Shown here piece after piece: positions 1 to 6,684 of a stretch of 6,703 bases of DNA. A model generated the notes under the pieces. It was not told where the DNA came from. It made no database searches and was given only the letters and a program-made list of their open reading frames with translations. This stretch comes from an uncultured Clostridia bacterium (lineage in GTDB: Bacteria > Bacillota > Clostridia > Christensenellales > Aristaeellaceae), in contig CAMOHY010000124.1 in the NCBI GenBank assembly GCA_946615495.1, positions 1-6,703 of the forward strand, written 5' to 3'. Each line of letters begins with the position of its first letter. The stretch's first letter is position 1. The position numbers and the translations under genes are program-made.

Positions 1-22
1 TGGCTTTGCCAATGCGCTGGGT

Positions 23-1012
23 TCAATGGCTGCTGGACGACGCGGCGGCAGAGGACGCCGAAGCGCTGACCATGACGGCGCACATGGCCATTTCCTGAGC
101 GATTATCATGGCCAGGGTGCCGGTCATGGCGGCGGTATCAATCTGGCCGCGGGAGGAATATTGGTCGGATACGATCATGGCGGCGTGCATGGCGCGCGCA
201 GCCTTGCCGGGGCCAAAGAAGCCATAGCCCCTCTGCGTGGAAAGATATTCGTACACTTCTGTAACTTCCGCCGCCACGCCGGGAATATTCTCATCCATTT
301 CGGCCAGGGCCGCCAGGGTGGCCAGCTCGTAGTCCCGGCCATACCTTACGTCGGCCCCGCGCAGGGCATTGTACAGGTCAATGACCCGGCCCGCCTTCTC
401 CTCCGGCGCGCCGTTGGACAGCGCCAGCACATGGGATACGCTCTGCAGGGCGTTGCCGATGGTGAACCGGGCGCGCAGCGCCTGGTAGCAGCCTTCCATA
501 TCGTTAATCAGGGCGTCGTTATCCTTTTCAGAAAAGGCCATCATGACGGCGAACACGCTGTCCTCCGAAGAAGTGAGGAAAGGATGTTCCTTCTTCATGC
601 GCTGATAGATTTCCTTGCCCCGGCCCGCTTTTTCCTCCACATCGGCGCGGGAGGCGAAATCCGTAAGCAGGAACGCAATCAGCGCCAAATATTCCGAGCC
701 CCAGAAATCCCGCTTCAAAATATCGTAGTTTTCCACGGCCTGGGCCATTTTCGCTTCCGGGTCCTGGCCCAGGGCCAGCAGGGCGGCCAGGGCGGGCCGC
801 AGGTTTCCCCGGAAATTGGAGAAAATGCCCGTTTGCTCCTGAATGATTTTCCGGCACCGCGTTAGCTTTTCCGCCTCCGCCATTTGGCCATGGGCGCAGA
901 AAATATTGGCGCACAGCGGATACACATAGGAATTGTCCCACTTAAAGGCGCTCTTGACCGTGTCCCGGTTTTCAATGAATTGATCGCACAGCGTCTGCAA
1001 AGAAGCTTTCAT
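23..1012 (-). CDS. DUF4003 family protein, function unknown
   Basis: A 329-residue protein that I recognise as DUF4003, a family of unknown function; the assignment is by recall of sequence pattern, not a search. Landmarks are FIENRDTVKSAFKWDNSYVY (about 12-31), TGIFSNFRGN (61-70), FWGSEYLAL (103-111), HPFLTSSEDSVFA (143-155) and SVSHVLAL (191-198). The body looks all-helical, with repeated Ala/Leu-rich helices resembling a helical-repeat fold (inference). There is no signal peptide, so it is probably cytoplasmic. Residues 316-329 form a Ser/Ala-only tail ending in His. The frame stays open for 45 codons upstream, but a perfect AAGGAGG lies 8 bases before the ATG at 1012, which fixes this start. 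It is 121 bases downstream of the DHH pair on the same strand and has its own candidate promoter, so it may be read separately or by read-through. Confidence 0.85.
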   Translation of the reverse strand: MKASLQTLCDQFIENRDTVKSAFKWDNSYVYPLCANIFCAHGQMAEAEKLTRCRKIIQEQTGIFSNFRGNLRPALAALLALGQDPEAKMAQAVENYDILKRDFWGSEYLALIAFLLTDFASRADVEEKAGRGKEIYQRMKKEHPFLTSSEDSVFAVMMAFSEKDNDALINDMEGCYQALRARFTIGNALQSVSHVLALSNGAPEEKAGRVIDLYNALRGADVRYGRDYELATLAALAEMDENIPGVAAEVTEVYEYLSTQRGYGFFGPGKAARAMHAAMIVSDQYSSRGQIDTAAMTGTLAMIIAQEMAMCAVMVSASASSAAASSSSH

Positions 1013-1020
1013 GCTCCGTC

Positions 1021-1027
1021 CCTCCTT
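1021..1027 (-). promoter_or_regulatory. Ribosome binding site AAGGAGG deciding the DUF4003 start
   Basis: On the minus strand AAGGAGG, fully complementary to the 16S rRNA tail, sits 8 bases before the ATG at 1012-1010. This excludes the longer reading that begins at 1147 and would run into the preceding phosphoesterase gene. Confidence 0.85.
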
Positions 1028-1039
1028 ATCGACGGGAAA

Positions 1040-1068
1040 AGCATAGCATAATCGCGGCCAAAAGAAAA
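1040..1068 (-). promoter_or_regulatory. Candidate sigma-A promoter for the DUF4003 gene (extended -10)
   Basis: On the minus strand an extended -10, TGCTATGCT, occupies 1048-1040. A weak -35, TTTTCT, lies at 1068-1063 with a 17-base spacer. A start near 1033 would give a leader of about 20 bases that still contains the AAGGAGG. Two interleaved inverted repeats (1050-1079) cover the -35 and spacer, so an operator here is possible. The weak -35 makes this a moderate call. Confidence 0.45.
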
Positions 1069-1079
1069 GCGATTTGGCC
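1050..1079. repeat. Two interleaved inverted repeats over the DUF4003 promoter
   Basis: The plus strand has GGCCAAA (1056-1062) paired with TTTGGCC (1073-1079), and AATCGC (1050-1055) paired with GCGATT (1069-1074). The arms overlap at 1073-1074, so the two hairpins exclude each other. No T-run follows on either strand, which argues against a standard intrinsic terminator. A protein-binding site or a coincidence are both possible. Confidence 0.4.
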
Positions 1080-1133
1080 TCAATGCCGCTCCCCCGCGCC
1101 TGAAATGTCACAAAGAATGATCGAGTATTTTGC

Positions 1134-2120
1134 TTACAGCCAGTCACTGTGCCCGGCTTTATACTGCCGGGTGGCTTCGTCGGCCTCCCGGATGAGCGCG
1201 GCCATTTCCGCTTCGCTGTACACCGTGGCGCCGGCGGCGCAGGCGTGGCCGCCGCCGTGGTGGCGCTGGGCCACCTGGTTCACCGTCATGAACCGGCTGC
1301 GCAGCCGCACGCGGATGCCCTCCTCCTTGCTTCCGCTGTCAATGAACGCCAGAGAGCACAGGCAGTCCTTGATGTTTTCCAGATAGGAGATCACATTGCT
1401 GGCGGCCTCGAAATTCATCCCAAACATCCGCTGCATGTCCTGGGTAACGAAAATATACGCCACGCCGTTTTCCGTTTTCTCCATGTGCTCGTACACATAG
1501 GCCTTGAATTTCAGCGCCTCAAAATCCTGCAAATACAGGTGGGCGTACAGCGTTTCCGTATCCACCCCCGCGTCCAGCATCAGCCCCGCCAGGCGCATGG
1601 TGTCCCCCGTGACGCCGCTGAAGCGGAAGCGGCCGGAATCCGTGACCATGCCCATATAAATATAAGTGGCTGCCTGGGCGTTCAGCACCCATTCCGAGGA
1701 AAAGGCGGCGTACAGGTCCGCCACCATTTCACAGGCGGAGGACCTTTCCTCCTCTACCCAATTCAAATTTCCGTAGGGGTCCGTTTCGATGTGGTGGTCG
1801 ATCTTGATGATTTCCCGGCACAGGGCGTATTGGGGGTTGGATATCCTGTCGCGTTCGGACACATCCAGCACGATGCCCAGGGCGTCCCGGTATTTTCCGT
1901 CCGGCACAGGCCCGTCGTCCTCCCCCAGGAAGGAAAGAAAATCCGAATGCTGGCCGTCCACCAGCAAAATTTCCTTTTCCGGGTAGGTGGCCTTCAGCAT
2001 TTCCTTCATGCCCTTGGTGGCCCCGGCGCAGTCGCCATCCATGCGGATATGCCGGAACAGCATAATGGTTTGGTACGCCCGGATTTTTTCCATGATCGCT
2101 CGCTTGATTGCTTCGTTCAT
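1134..2120 (-). CDS. DHH/DHHA1 family phosphoesterase, divergent NrnA/Pde2-like paralogue
   Basis: A 328-residue DHH-DHHA1 protein. Enzymes of this family use Mn2+ to hydrolyse very short RNAs, 3'-phosphoadenosine 5'-phosphate, or pApA from cyclic-di-AMP turnover; which of these applies cannot be read from the sequence. Metal ligands are in place: D28 and D30 in HIRMDGDCAG (24-33), D86 in VLDVSE, D108-H109-H110 in the DHH motif, and D161 in GMVTDSGRF. The DHHA1 substrate-binding GGGH is at 289-292. Motif I departs from the usual HxxPDGDALGS form (Pro to Met, Ala-Leu to Cys-Ala, final Ser to Ala). No transmembrane or sensory domains precede the catalytic part, so it is not GdpP-like. Its ATG overlaps the stop of the upstream paralogue (ATGA), and GGAGGA lies 6 bases before it, so the two are translationally coupled. 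Confidence 0.9.
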   Translation of the reverse strand: MNEAIKRAIMEKIRAYQTIMLFRHIRMDGDCAGATKGMKEMLKATYPEKEILLVDGQHSDFLSFLGEDDGPVPDGKYRDALGIVLDVSERDRISNPQYALCREIIKIDHHIETDPYGNLNWVEEERSSACEMVADLYAAFSSEWVLNAQAATYIYMGMVTDSGRFRFSGVTGDTMRLAGLMLDAGVDTETLYAHLYLQDFEALKFKAYVYEHMEKTENGVAYIFVTQDMQRMFGMNFEAASNVISYLENIKDCLCSLAFIDSGSKEEGIRVRLRSRFMTVNQVAQRHHGGGHACAAGATVYSEAEMAALIREADEATRQYKAGHSDWL

Positions 2121-3058
2121 GCTTCTTCCTCCGCCATCCGGTCCAGGTCCGCAAGCATGCGCAGGGCCTCCTCCCGGTCCTTCAAGGTGGCCCCGCTGGC
2201 CTTCATGTGGCCGCCGCCCCCGTACTTGACAGCGACGGGGTTGATGTTGAAGCGGCTGGAGCGCAGCTCCGCCATCACGCCCTGCTCCGCCTCCGTAAAG
2301 TTGACCCAGATATCCACGCCCTGAATATCGTTCATCACGCTCACCATGCCGCGGGAAATGGAGAAGGTGTCGGCCTGAAGCGCCTCCATTTCCTGGCGCG
2401 TGGTATAAATATAGGCTACCCGATGCTCTGTCAGCGCGATTTTTTCAATAAACCTGGCCCGCAGCTTCACCTGGTCCAGGTCGCTGGCGTACAGGCAGCG
2501 GTAGATTTCGTTGGTGTCGATGGGCTGCTGCATCAGGAAAGCGGCCAGGCGGAAGGTGCGCGCGGAGGTGGAATCGTAGCGGAAGCGGCCGGAATCCGTC
2601 ACCATGCCGGTGAACAGGGACTGGGCGGCCAGGAGCGGCATTTTCCAGCCGCATTCCTGGGCCATGGCGGCAATGAGCCCGCAGCAGCTTTCAAAGGTGG
2701 AATCGATGGCCTCCAGCTGGGCGATCTGCTCAATGAACAGATGATGGTCGATGCGGGCCGTGGCCGGGGCCAGCGCATAGCGGCCATCGCTGATTAAATT
2801 CCGGCCCGATGTATCCAAAATCACCGCTAAGGCGTTTTCATAGGCCGCGTCGGGAATATCGTCCATAACCGTATCCGCCATGAAGGCGTAGCGGCCCGCC
2901 CCGTCTCCCACGGCGTACACCGTTTTGCCGGGGTAATTTTCCAAAATTAAATGCTTCAGGCCCACCTGGCTGCCCAGCGCGTCCCCGTCCGGGCTGCTGT
3001 GGCGGTGAATGATGATGGGGTCATGGGCGCGGATGGCCCGTTCAATGGCTTCAAACAT
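2117..3058 (-). CDS. nrnA: DHH/DHHA1 family phosphoesterase, canonical NrnA/Pde2-like (nanoRNase/pAp or pApA phosphatase)
   Basis: A 313-residue protein, close to the usual length of stand-alone NrnA. All signature motifs are seen: HSSPDGDALGS (20-30) with metal ligands D24 and D26, LDTSGR with D82, IDHH (103-106), GMVTDSGRF (151-159) with D155, and GGGH (281-284) of the DHHA1 domain. The family cleaves two- to five-nucleotide RNAs, dephosphorylates pAp to AMP, or converts pApA to AMP; the exact substrate is undetermined. It is predicted to be soluble and cytoplasmic. It is the first gene of a minus-strand unit, with GAGGGA 5 bases before its ATG and a sigma-A-like promoter further upstream. 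Its stop overlaps the start of a paralogue. The gene name rests on family resemblance and could equally be pde2-like. Confidence 0.9.
   Translation of the reverse strand: MFEAIERAIRAHDPIIIHRHSSPDGDALGSQVGLKHLILENYPGKTVYAVGDGAGRYAFMADTVMDDIPDAAYENALAVILDTSGRNLISDGRYALAPATARIDHHLFIEQIAQLEAIDSTFESCCGLIAAMAQECGWKMPLLAAQSLFTGMVTDSGRFRYDSTSARTFRLAAFLMQQPIDTNEIYRCLYASDLDQVKLRARFIEKIALTEHRVAYIYTTRQEMEALQADTFSISRGMVSVMNDIQGVDIWVNFTEAEQGVMAELRSSRFNINPVAVKYGGGGHMKASGATLKDREEALRMLADLDRMAEEEA
2127..2132 (-). promoter_or_regulatory. Ribosome binding site inside the upstream DHH gene
   Basis: GGAGGA on the minus strand lies 6 bases before the ATG at 2120-2118, within the last codons of the preceding phosphoesterase gene. 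It supports independent or coupled re-initiation at the 4-base overlap. Confidence 0.75.
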
Positions 3059-3090
3059 AGCTTTCCCTCACTCTTTGGTATTCATTGTTT

Positions 3091-3119
3091 ATTGTATCGC
3101 ATTCTGTGGGGTTTCGCAA
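3091..3119 (-). promoter_or_regulatory. Sigma-A-like promoter of the DHH phosphoesterase pair
   Basis: On the minus strand the -35 is TTGCGA (3119-3114, 4 of 6 matches), the spacer is 17 bases, and the -10 is TACAAT (3096-3091, 5 of 6). A start near 3084 gives a leader of about 25 bases before the ATG at 3058. Confidence 0.7.
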
Positions 3120-3149
3120 ACGGTTTTTCCATTGTCATGCAGAAAACGG

Positions 3150-3178
3150 ATGACTTTTCTTCTTTACCGTGCTATAAT
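3150..3178 (+). promoter_or_regulatory. Sigma-A-like promoter of the M16 peptidase gene
   Basis: A perfect TATAAT (3173-3178) is preceded by TGC, making an extended -10. ATGACT (3150-3155, 4 of 6 matches to TTGACA) sits 17 bases upstream. A start near 3185 gives a leader of about 26 bases. The promoter diverges from the DHH promoter, with 30 bases between the two -35 boxes. Confidence 0.8.
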
Positions 3179-3197
3179 AGCGGTATACAATTTTAAT

Positions 3198-3203
3198 GGG
3201 AGG
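3198..3203 (+). promoter_or_regulatory. Ribosome binding site GGGAGG deciding the M16 peptidase start
   Basis: GGGAGG lies 7 bases before the ATG at 3211. An in-frame ATG at 3196 overlaps this site and would add five residues ahead of a typical MKK signal-peptide start, so 3211 is preferred. Confidence 0.85.
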
Positions 3204-3210
3204 TTTTTCC

Positions 3211-6200
3211 ATGAAAAAATGCCTGTCTCTCTTCCTGGCGCTCATCCTGCTGCTCAGCGCCATTCCCGCCCTGGCGGAAAACGACGCCGCGCTGCCCCAG
3301 GTGGGCGAGATTATCCATGGCTTTGAAGCCAAGGAAATTCGTGATTTTCCCCTGATCGGCGCCCAAATCGTGCTTTTTGAGCACCAGAAAACCGGGGCCA
3401 AGCTGATGTATGTTGCCAATGAGGATAACAACCGGGTTTTCCAGCTCACCTTCGCCACCCGGCCCATTGACAACACCGGCCTTCCCCATGTGTTTGAACA
3501 CGCCACCCTGAGCGGCTCTGAAAAGTATCCCTCCGCCGCCCTGTGGTTCAACCTGGTCAACCAAACCTACAACACCTACATGAACGCCTACACGGCCGAC
3601 GCCATGACCTGCTACCCCATCGCGTCCCTGTCGGAGGCGCAATTGCTCAAGTACGCCGATTATTATACCGACAGCTGCCTGCATCCCAATGTGCTTACCG
3701 ATGAAAGCATTTACCGCACGGAGGCCTGGCGCTACCGCATGGCCAGCATGGAGGATGCTTTGACCCTGGAGGGCACGGTGTATTCCGAAATGCAGGGCGC
3801 TTACACCCTGTCCCGCGCTGCCCTGCTCAACGCCAACCGCGCCACCTTCCCCGGCGCGGCCCTCACCCTGGACCAGGGCGGCGACCCGGATTATATTCCC
3901 GATATGACCTGGGACGATTTGAAAGCTTACCATGAGCTGTTCTATCATCCCTCCAACTGCACCGCCTTCCTGTATGGCAAGTTTGAGGATTACGCCGCCT
4001 TCCTGGCCCTGCTGGATGAAGCCTTTGCTCCTTACGAAAAGGCAGAATTCCATTATGAAGAGACTGCTTACGCCCCCATCACCGGCCCGGCGGAAGCCAA
4101 GGTGGCCTATCCCATGGCGGAAGGCACGGACGTGGCCAATCAGTCCCAGGTGTACTATTACATCCTGTGCCCCGGCATGAAGGGCGATGTGGAACAGGAA
4201 ATGATCGTGGACACTCTGTGCAGCCTGCTAAATGAAAACAGCTCTCTGCTCATGCAGAACCTGAAAAAAGTGCTGCCCACCGGCGCCTTCTCCTTTGGCC
4301 GCGAAATGGCCGCGCCGGACGACGCCATTTTGTTCCTGGCCGCCAACGTAAATGAGGATGACGCGGCGCTGTTTAAGGAAACGGTGGACGCTTCCCTGCG
4401 CCAAATCGCCCAGGAGGGCTTTGCCCAGGATATGGTGGACAGCGTAATGGCTTCCCTGCGCCTGAGCACCAAGCTGGCCCCCGAAACGGCCGATCCCGTA
4501 AACGGCATTCTGGAAAGCCTGGCTTACCGTTACGTGACTACCGGCGATCCTTTTTCCTATCTCACCTCTCTGAATTCTCTGGACCAGATCGACGAAATGA
4601 ACCAGAAGGGCCTGTACCAAACCGCCATCACCACCTGGCTGCTGGATAAGGACCTTTGGACCCTGACCACCACTTATCCCGCCCCCGGCGAAAAAGAAGT
4701 CCATGACGCGGCCCTGGCCCAAAAGCTTTCCGAAATCAAGGCCAACATGACCGAGGAAGAAAAGCAGGCCATCATTGACGCCACCAATAGCCCCGCCCGC
4801 GATGACGACGCCTCCGCCCTTGTGGCCCAGCTGCAGGCCGTCACCGTGGAAAGCCTGCCGGAAGAAGTAAAGCTCTATCCCGTCAGCGATGTGACTGGTG
4901 AAGACGGCGTGCGCCGCGTGGACGTGACCGCCGGCGTGGACGGCGTGGGCACCGCGCAGATGTATCTGGACGCCCAGGCCATGCCCCAGGAGGATTTGCA
5001 TTTCTTCCGCCTCTTTACCCGCCTGCTGGGCCAGCTGGATACCGACAAGCACACCAAGGAAGAACTGGACGTGCTTACCGCCCGCTACCTGTACAATAAA
5101 ACCACCGGCATTTCCATCCTGAAGGAAGAGGACGGCATTCATCCCTACCTGGTGCTGGAATGGACCGCTGTGGACGATGACCTGGCCCAGGGCTACGACT
5201 TGATGAAGGAGCTGCTCTTTGGCACCCAGTTCACCGACACCCAGAAGCTGCTGGAAAAGGTGCAGGCCCAGAAGGCCTCCGTGCGCAGCACCATCAACAG
5301 CAGCGCCTATAATATCATGCTCTATCGCGGCTTCGCCGTGAACCAGCCCCTGTACCGCTATTACAACTATATCAATTACGTGGATTTCTACGCTTTCCTG
5401 GAGCAGCTGGAAACGCAGCTTACCGAAGCCCCTGAAGAAGTGACCAAGCGCTTTGAAGCCATTCAGCACTTCTTTGCAAACCGCGCGGGCGCCATTTCCG
5501 CCTTCGCTGGCAACGAAGAAAGCATCCAGGTAAACCGTCCCCTGGCCGACGCCTTCCTGGCAGATTTGGACAGCGTCCAGCGGGAGCCCGTTTCCTACGA
5601 CCTGCCCGTGCCCGCCAAGCGGGAAGCCATGATCGTGGATGGCAATATCCAGTTTAATAGCATTGTGGCCTCTTATGACACCCTGGGCATGGAGGATTTT
5701 GACGCCGGGCTGAACGTTATTACCACCCTGGTGGCGGACCAGTTCCTCGTTCCCATCCTGCGCGACCAGTACGGCGTGTATACGCCCATGAACGGCGCGA
5801 ACGAGGATGGCGGCTTCTACCTGCTTTCCTACCGCGACCCCAACGTGGCGGAAACCTTCCAGGTGTACGCTTCCCTGCCTCAAATGATCGCGGAGCTGGA
5901 TGTGGATCAGAGCGTGCTGGACGGCTATATCCTCAATAACTACTCCGACCTGGCCAAAGGCAGCGGCGAGCTGGCCGGCGCCGTTTCCGCCATCAGCAGT
6001 ATCCTTTCCGGCTTCGGCCAGGAGCGGACCCTGAAATACATGCGCCAGTTGAAGGCGGTTACCCCCGAAACCGTGAAGGCCGCCGCGGACCTGTACCAGA
6101 AGGCTTGGGACGAAGGCGTGCATTCCACCGCCGGCAGCGCCGCCGCCATTAACGGCAACGCTGATTTGTTCGATGTGATTCTCAATCCCTTTGGCGCCAA

Positions 6201-6612
6201 GGACGCTTCCCAGGTGGACCTTGCCGACGTGCCCGAAGGCAGCGAATTCTATGAAGCGGTGCGCTTCGTGTTTGAAAACGGCCTGATGGCGCCCTTGAGC
6301 GAGGACGCCTTCGGCGTGGACGAAGCTTCTACCGCGGGCGATTTGTTCGCCGCGCTGTATGTGATAATCGGCGGCAGCCCCAACGCCCCCGAAGAAGCCA
6401 TGGAATACCTGGGTCAGTTCGGCCTGGTGCCGGAAGGCCTGGAGGCGGACACCGTGCTCACCCACGGCATGAGCGATAGCATTTTCGTGGCCTTCGGCGC
6501 CGCCATCGGCCTGCCCCTGCAGGCGGACGAGCCCAACGAGACCACCGACCAGCCCATCACCCGCGGCGAAATGGCCCAGCAGATCGATATGCTGGCCAGC
6601 GTCCTGCAATAA
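3211..6612 (+). CDS. Exported M16C (PreP-like) zinc metallopeptidase with C-terminal SLH-like repeats
   Basis: A 1133-residue protein. Residues 1-22 form a signal peptide: MKK, a Leu-rich core, then ALA before END, with no lipobox cysteine after the core. The catalytic domain has the inverted zinc motif HVFEH (H93, E96, H97). The third ligand, E193, lies in VYSEMQGAY, 96 residues after H97, the spacing I recall for plant PreP. The stretches around GSEKYPS and NAYTADAMTCYPIAS are typical of M16C. A charged helical linker (about 505-560) joins the two halves. The second half keeps an Arg-Tyr pair (R851, Y857, six apart) like that used for substrate binding in PreP. M16C enzymes degrade unstructured peptides inside a closed chamber; here this should occur outside the membrane. 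Residues 1006-1133 are extra to PreP and resemble about two and a half degenerate S-layer homology repeats, suggesting wall attachment (inference). It appears to be a single-gene unit. Confidence 0.9.
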   Translation: MKKCLSLFLALILLLSAIPALAENDAALPQVGEIIHGFEAKEIRDFPLIGAQIVLFEHQKTGAKLMYVANEDNNRVFQLTFATRPIDNTGLPHVFEHATLSGSEKYPSAALWFNLVNQTYNTYMNAYTADAMTCYPIASLSEAQLLKYADYYTDSCLHPNVLTDESIYRTEAWRYRMASMEDALTLEGTVYSEMQGAYTLSRAALLNANRATFPGAALTLDQGGDPDYIPDMTWDDLKAYHELFYHPSNCTAFLYGKFEDYAAFLALLDEAFAPYEKAEFHYEETAYAPITGPAEAKVAYPMAEGTDVANQSQVYYYILCPGMKGDVEQEMIVDTLCSLLNENSSLLMQNLKKVLPTGAFSFGREMAAPDDAILFLAANVNEDDAALFKETVDASLRQIAQEGFAQDMVDSVMASLRLSTKLAPETADPVNGILESLAYRYVTTGDPFSYLTSLNSLDQIDEMNQKGLYQTAITTWLLDKDLWTLTTTYPAPGEKEVHDAALAQKLSEIKANMTEEEKQAIIDATNSPARDDDASALVAQLQAVTVESLPEEVKLYPVSDVTGEDGVRRVDVTAGVDGVGTAQMYLDAQAMPQEDLHFFRLFTRLLGQLDTDKHTKEELDVLTARYLYNKTTGISILKEEDGIHPYLVLEWTAVDDDLAQGYDLMKELLFGTQFTDTQKLLEKVQAQKASVRSTINSSAYNIMLYRGFAVNQPLYRYYNYINYVDFYAFLEQLETQLTEAPEEVTKRFEAIQHFFANRAGAISAFAGNEESIQVNRPLADAFLADLDSVQREPVSYDLPVPAKREAMIVDGNIQFNSIVASYDTLGMEDFDAGLNVITTLVADQFLVPILRDQYGVYTPMNGANEDGGFYLLSYRDPNVAETFQVYASLPQMIAELDVDQSVLDGYILNNYSDLAKGSGELAGAVSAISSILSGFGQERTLKYMRQLKAVTPETVKAAADLYQKAWDEGVHSTAGSAAAINGNADLFDVILNPFGAKDASQVDLADVPEGSEFYEAVRFVFENGLMAPLSEDAFGVDEASTAGDLFAALYVIIGGSPNAPEEAMEYLGQFGLVPEGLEADTVLTHGMSDSIFVAFGAAIGLPLQADEPNETTDQPITRGEMAQQIDMLASVLQ
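6226..6609 (+). other. SLH-like repeat region of the M16 peptidase
   Basis: Repeat A (residues 1006-1055) follows the SLH layout: DVP, FYEAV, ENGLM, an FGVD turn, then a helix LFAALYVIIGG, but it lacks the TR(A/E)E motif (STAGD instead). Repeat B (about 1061-1101) has EEAMEYLGQFGLV and a following hydrophobic helix. A final half-repeat has PITRGEMAQQIDML (1115-1128), which carries the classic ITRxE(M/F)A signature. Full SLH anchors usually have three repeats, so binding may be weak or lost. Confidence 0.6.
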
Positions 6613-6629
6613 GGCGAACAATCAAAAAG

Positions 6630-6653
6630 AGAAAACAAAGAAGAAAACAAAAA
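6630..6653 (+). repeat. A-rich 12-base tandem duplication
   Basis: Two adjacent 12-base units beginning AGAAAACAAA (6630-6641 and 6642-6653) match at 11 of 12 bases. They lie in the A-rich stretch between the peptidase stop and the hairpin, which on the minus strand forms the T-rich tail of the terminator. Confidence 0.5.
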
Positions 6654-6654
6654 G

Positions 6655-6684
6655 AGCCTCCGCCGGACATCTCCGGCGGAGGCT
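6655..6684. terminator. Strong hairpin terminator, probably bidirectional
   Basis: A perfect 13-pair stem (6655-6667 with 6672-6684), mostly G-C, closes a four-base CATC loop 42 bases after the peptidase stop. On the plus strand only TT follows it. On the minus strand TCTTTTTGTTTTC follows within a longer T-rich run, so it is a better intrinsic terminator for a leftward gene beyond the window. The A-rich run upstream and weak T-run downstream suggest two-way use. The last 19 bases (6685-6703) are too short to assign. Confidence 0.75.

Noticed and set aside
26..865. A 279-codon plus-strand frame over the DUF4003 gene
   Set aside because: Gly/His/Arg-rich shadow of a gene with recognisable family motifs and a perfect ribosome binding site on the other strand.
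1056..1079. GGCCAAA/TTTGGCC hairpin as terminator of the DHH unit
   Set aside because: The stem is short, the loop is ten bases, and no T-run follows on the minus strand.
1050..1079. H-type pseudoknot formed by the two interleaved inverted repeats
   Set aside because: There would be essentially no bases left to cross the stem grooves, so both stems could not form together.
1149..2797. Long plus-strand frames across both DHH genes
   Set aside because: They mirror genes with complete DHH and DHHA1 motifs and show no family signal of their own.
3211..3276. Lipoprotein signal on the M16 peptidase
   Set aside because: The only cysteine near the start (C4) lies before the hydrophobic core, and the sequence after the core is ALA-END, typical of signal peptidase I.
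3193..4053. A 286-codon minus-strand frame at the start of the peptidase gene
   Set aside because: Antisense shadow that covers the HxxEH catalytic region on the true strand; composition is Gly/Val/His-rich without a domain.
4228..6621. A 797-codon open frame on the minus strand opposite the M16 peptidase
   Set aside because: It lies wholly antisense to a gene with clear family motifs. It is rich in Gly, His, Val and Gln as expected from the mirrored codon bias, shows no recognisable domain, and its start overlaps the hairpin region without a sound ribosome binding site.
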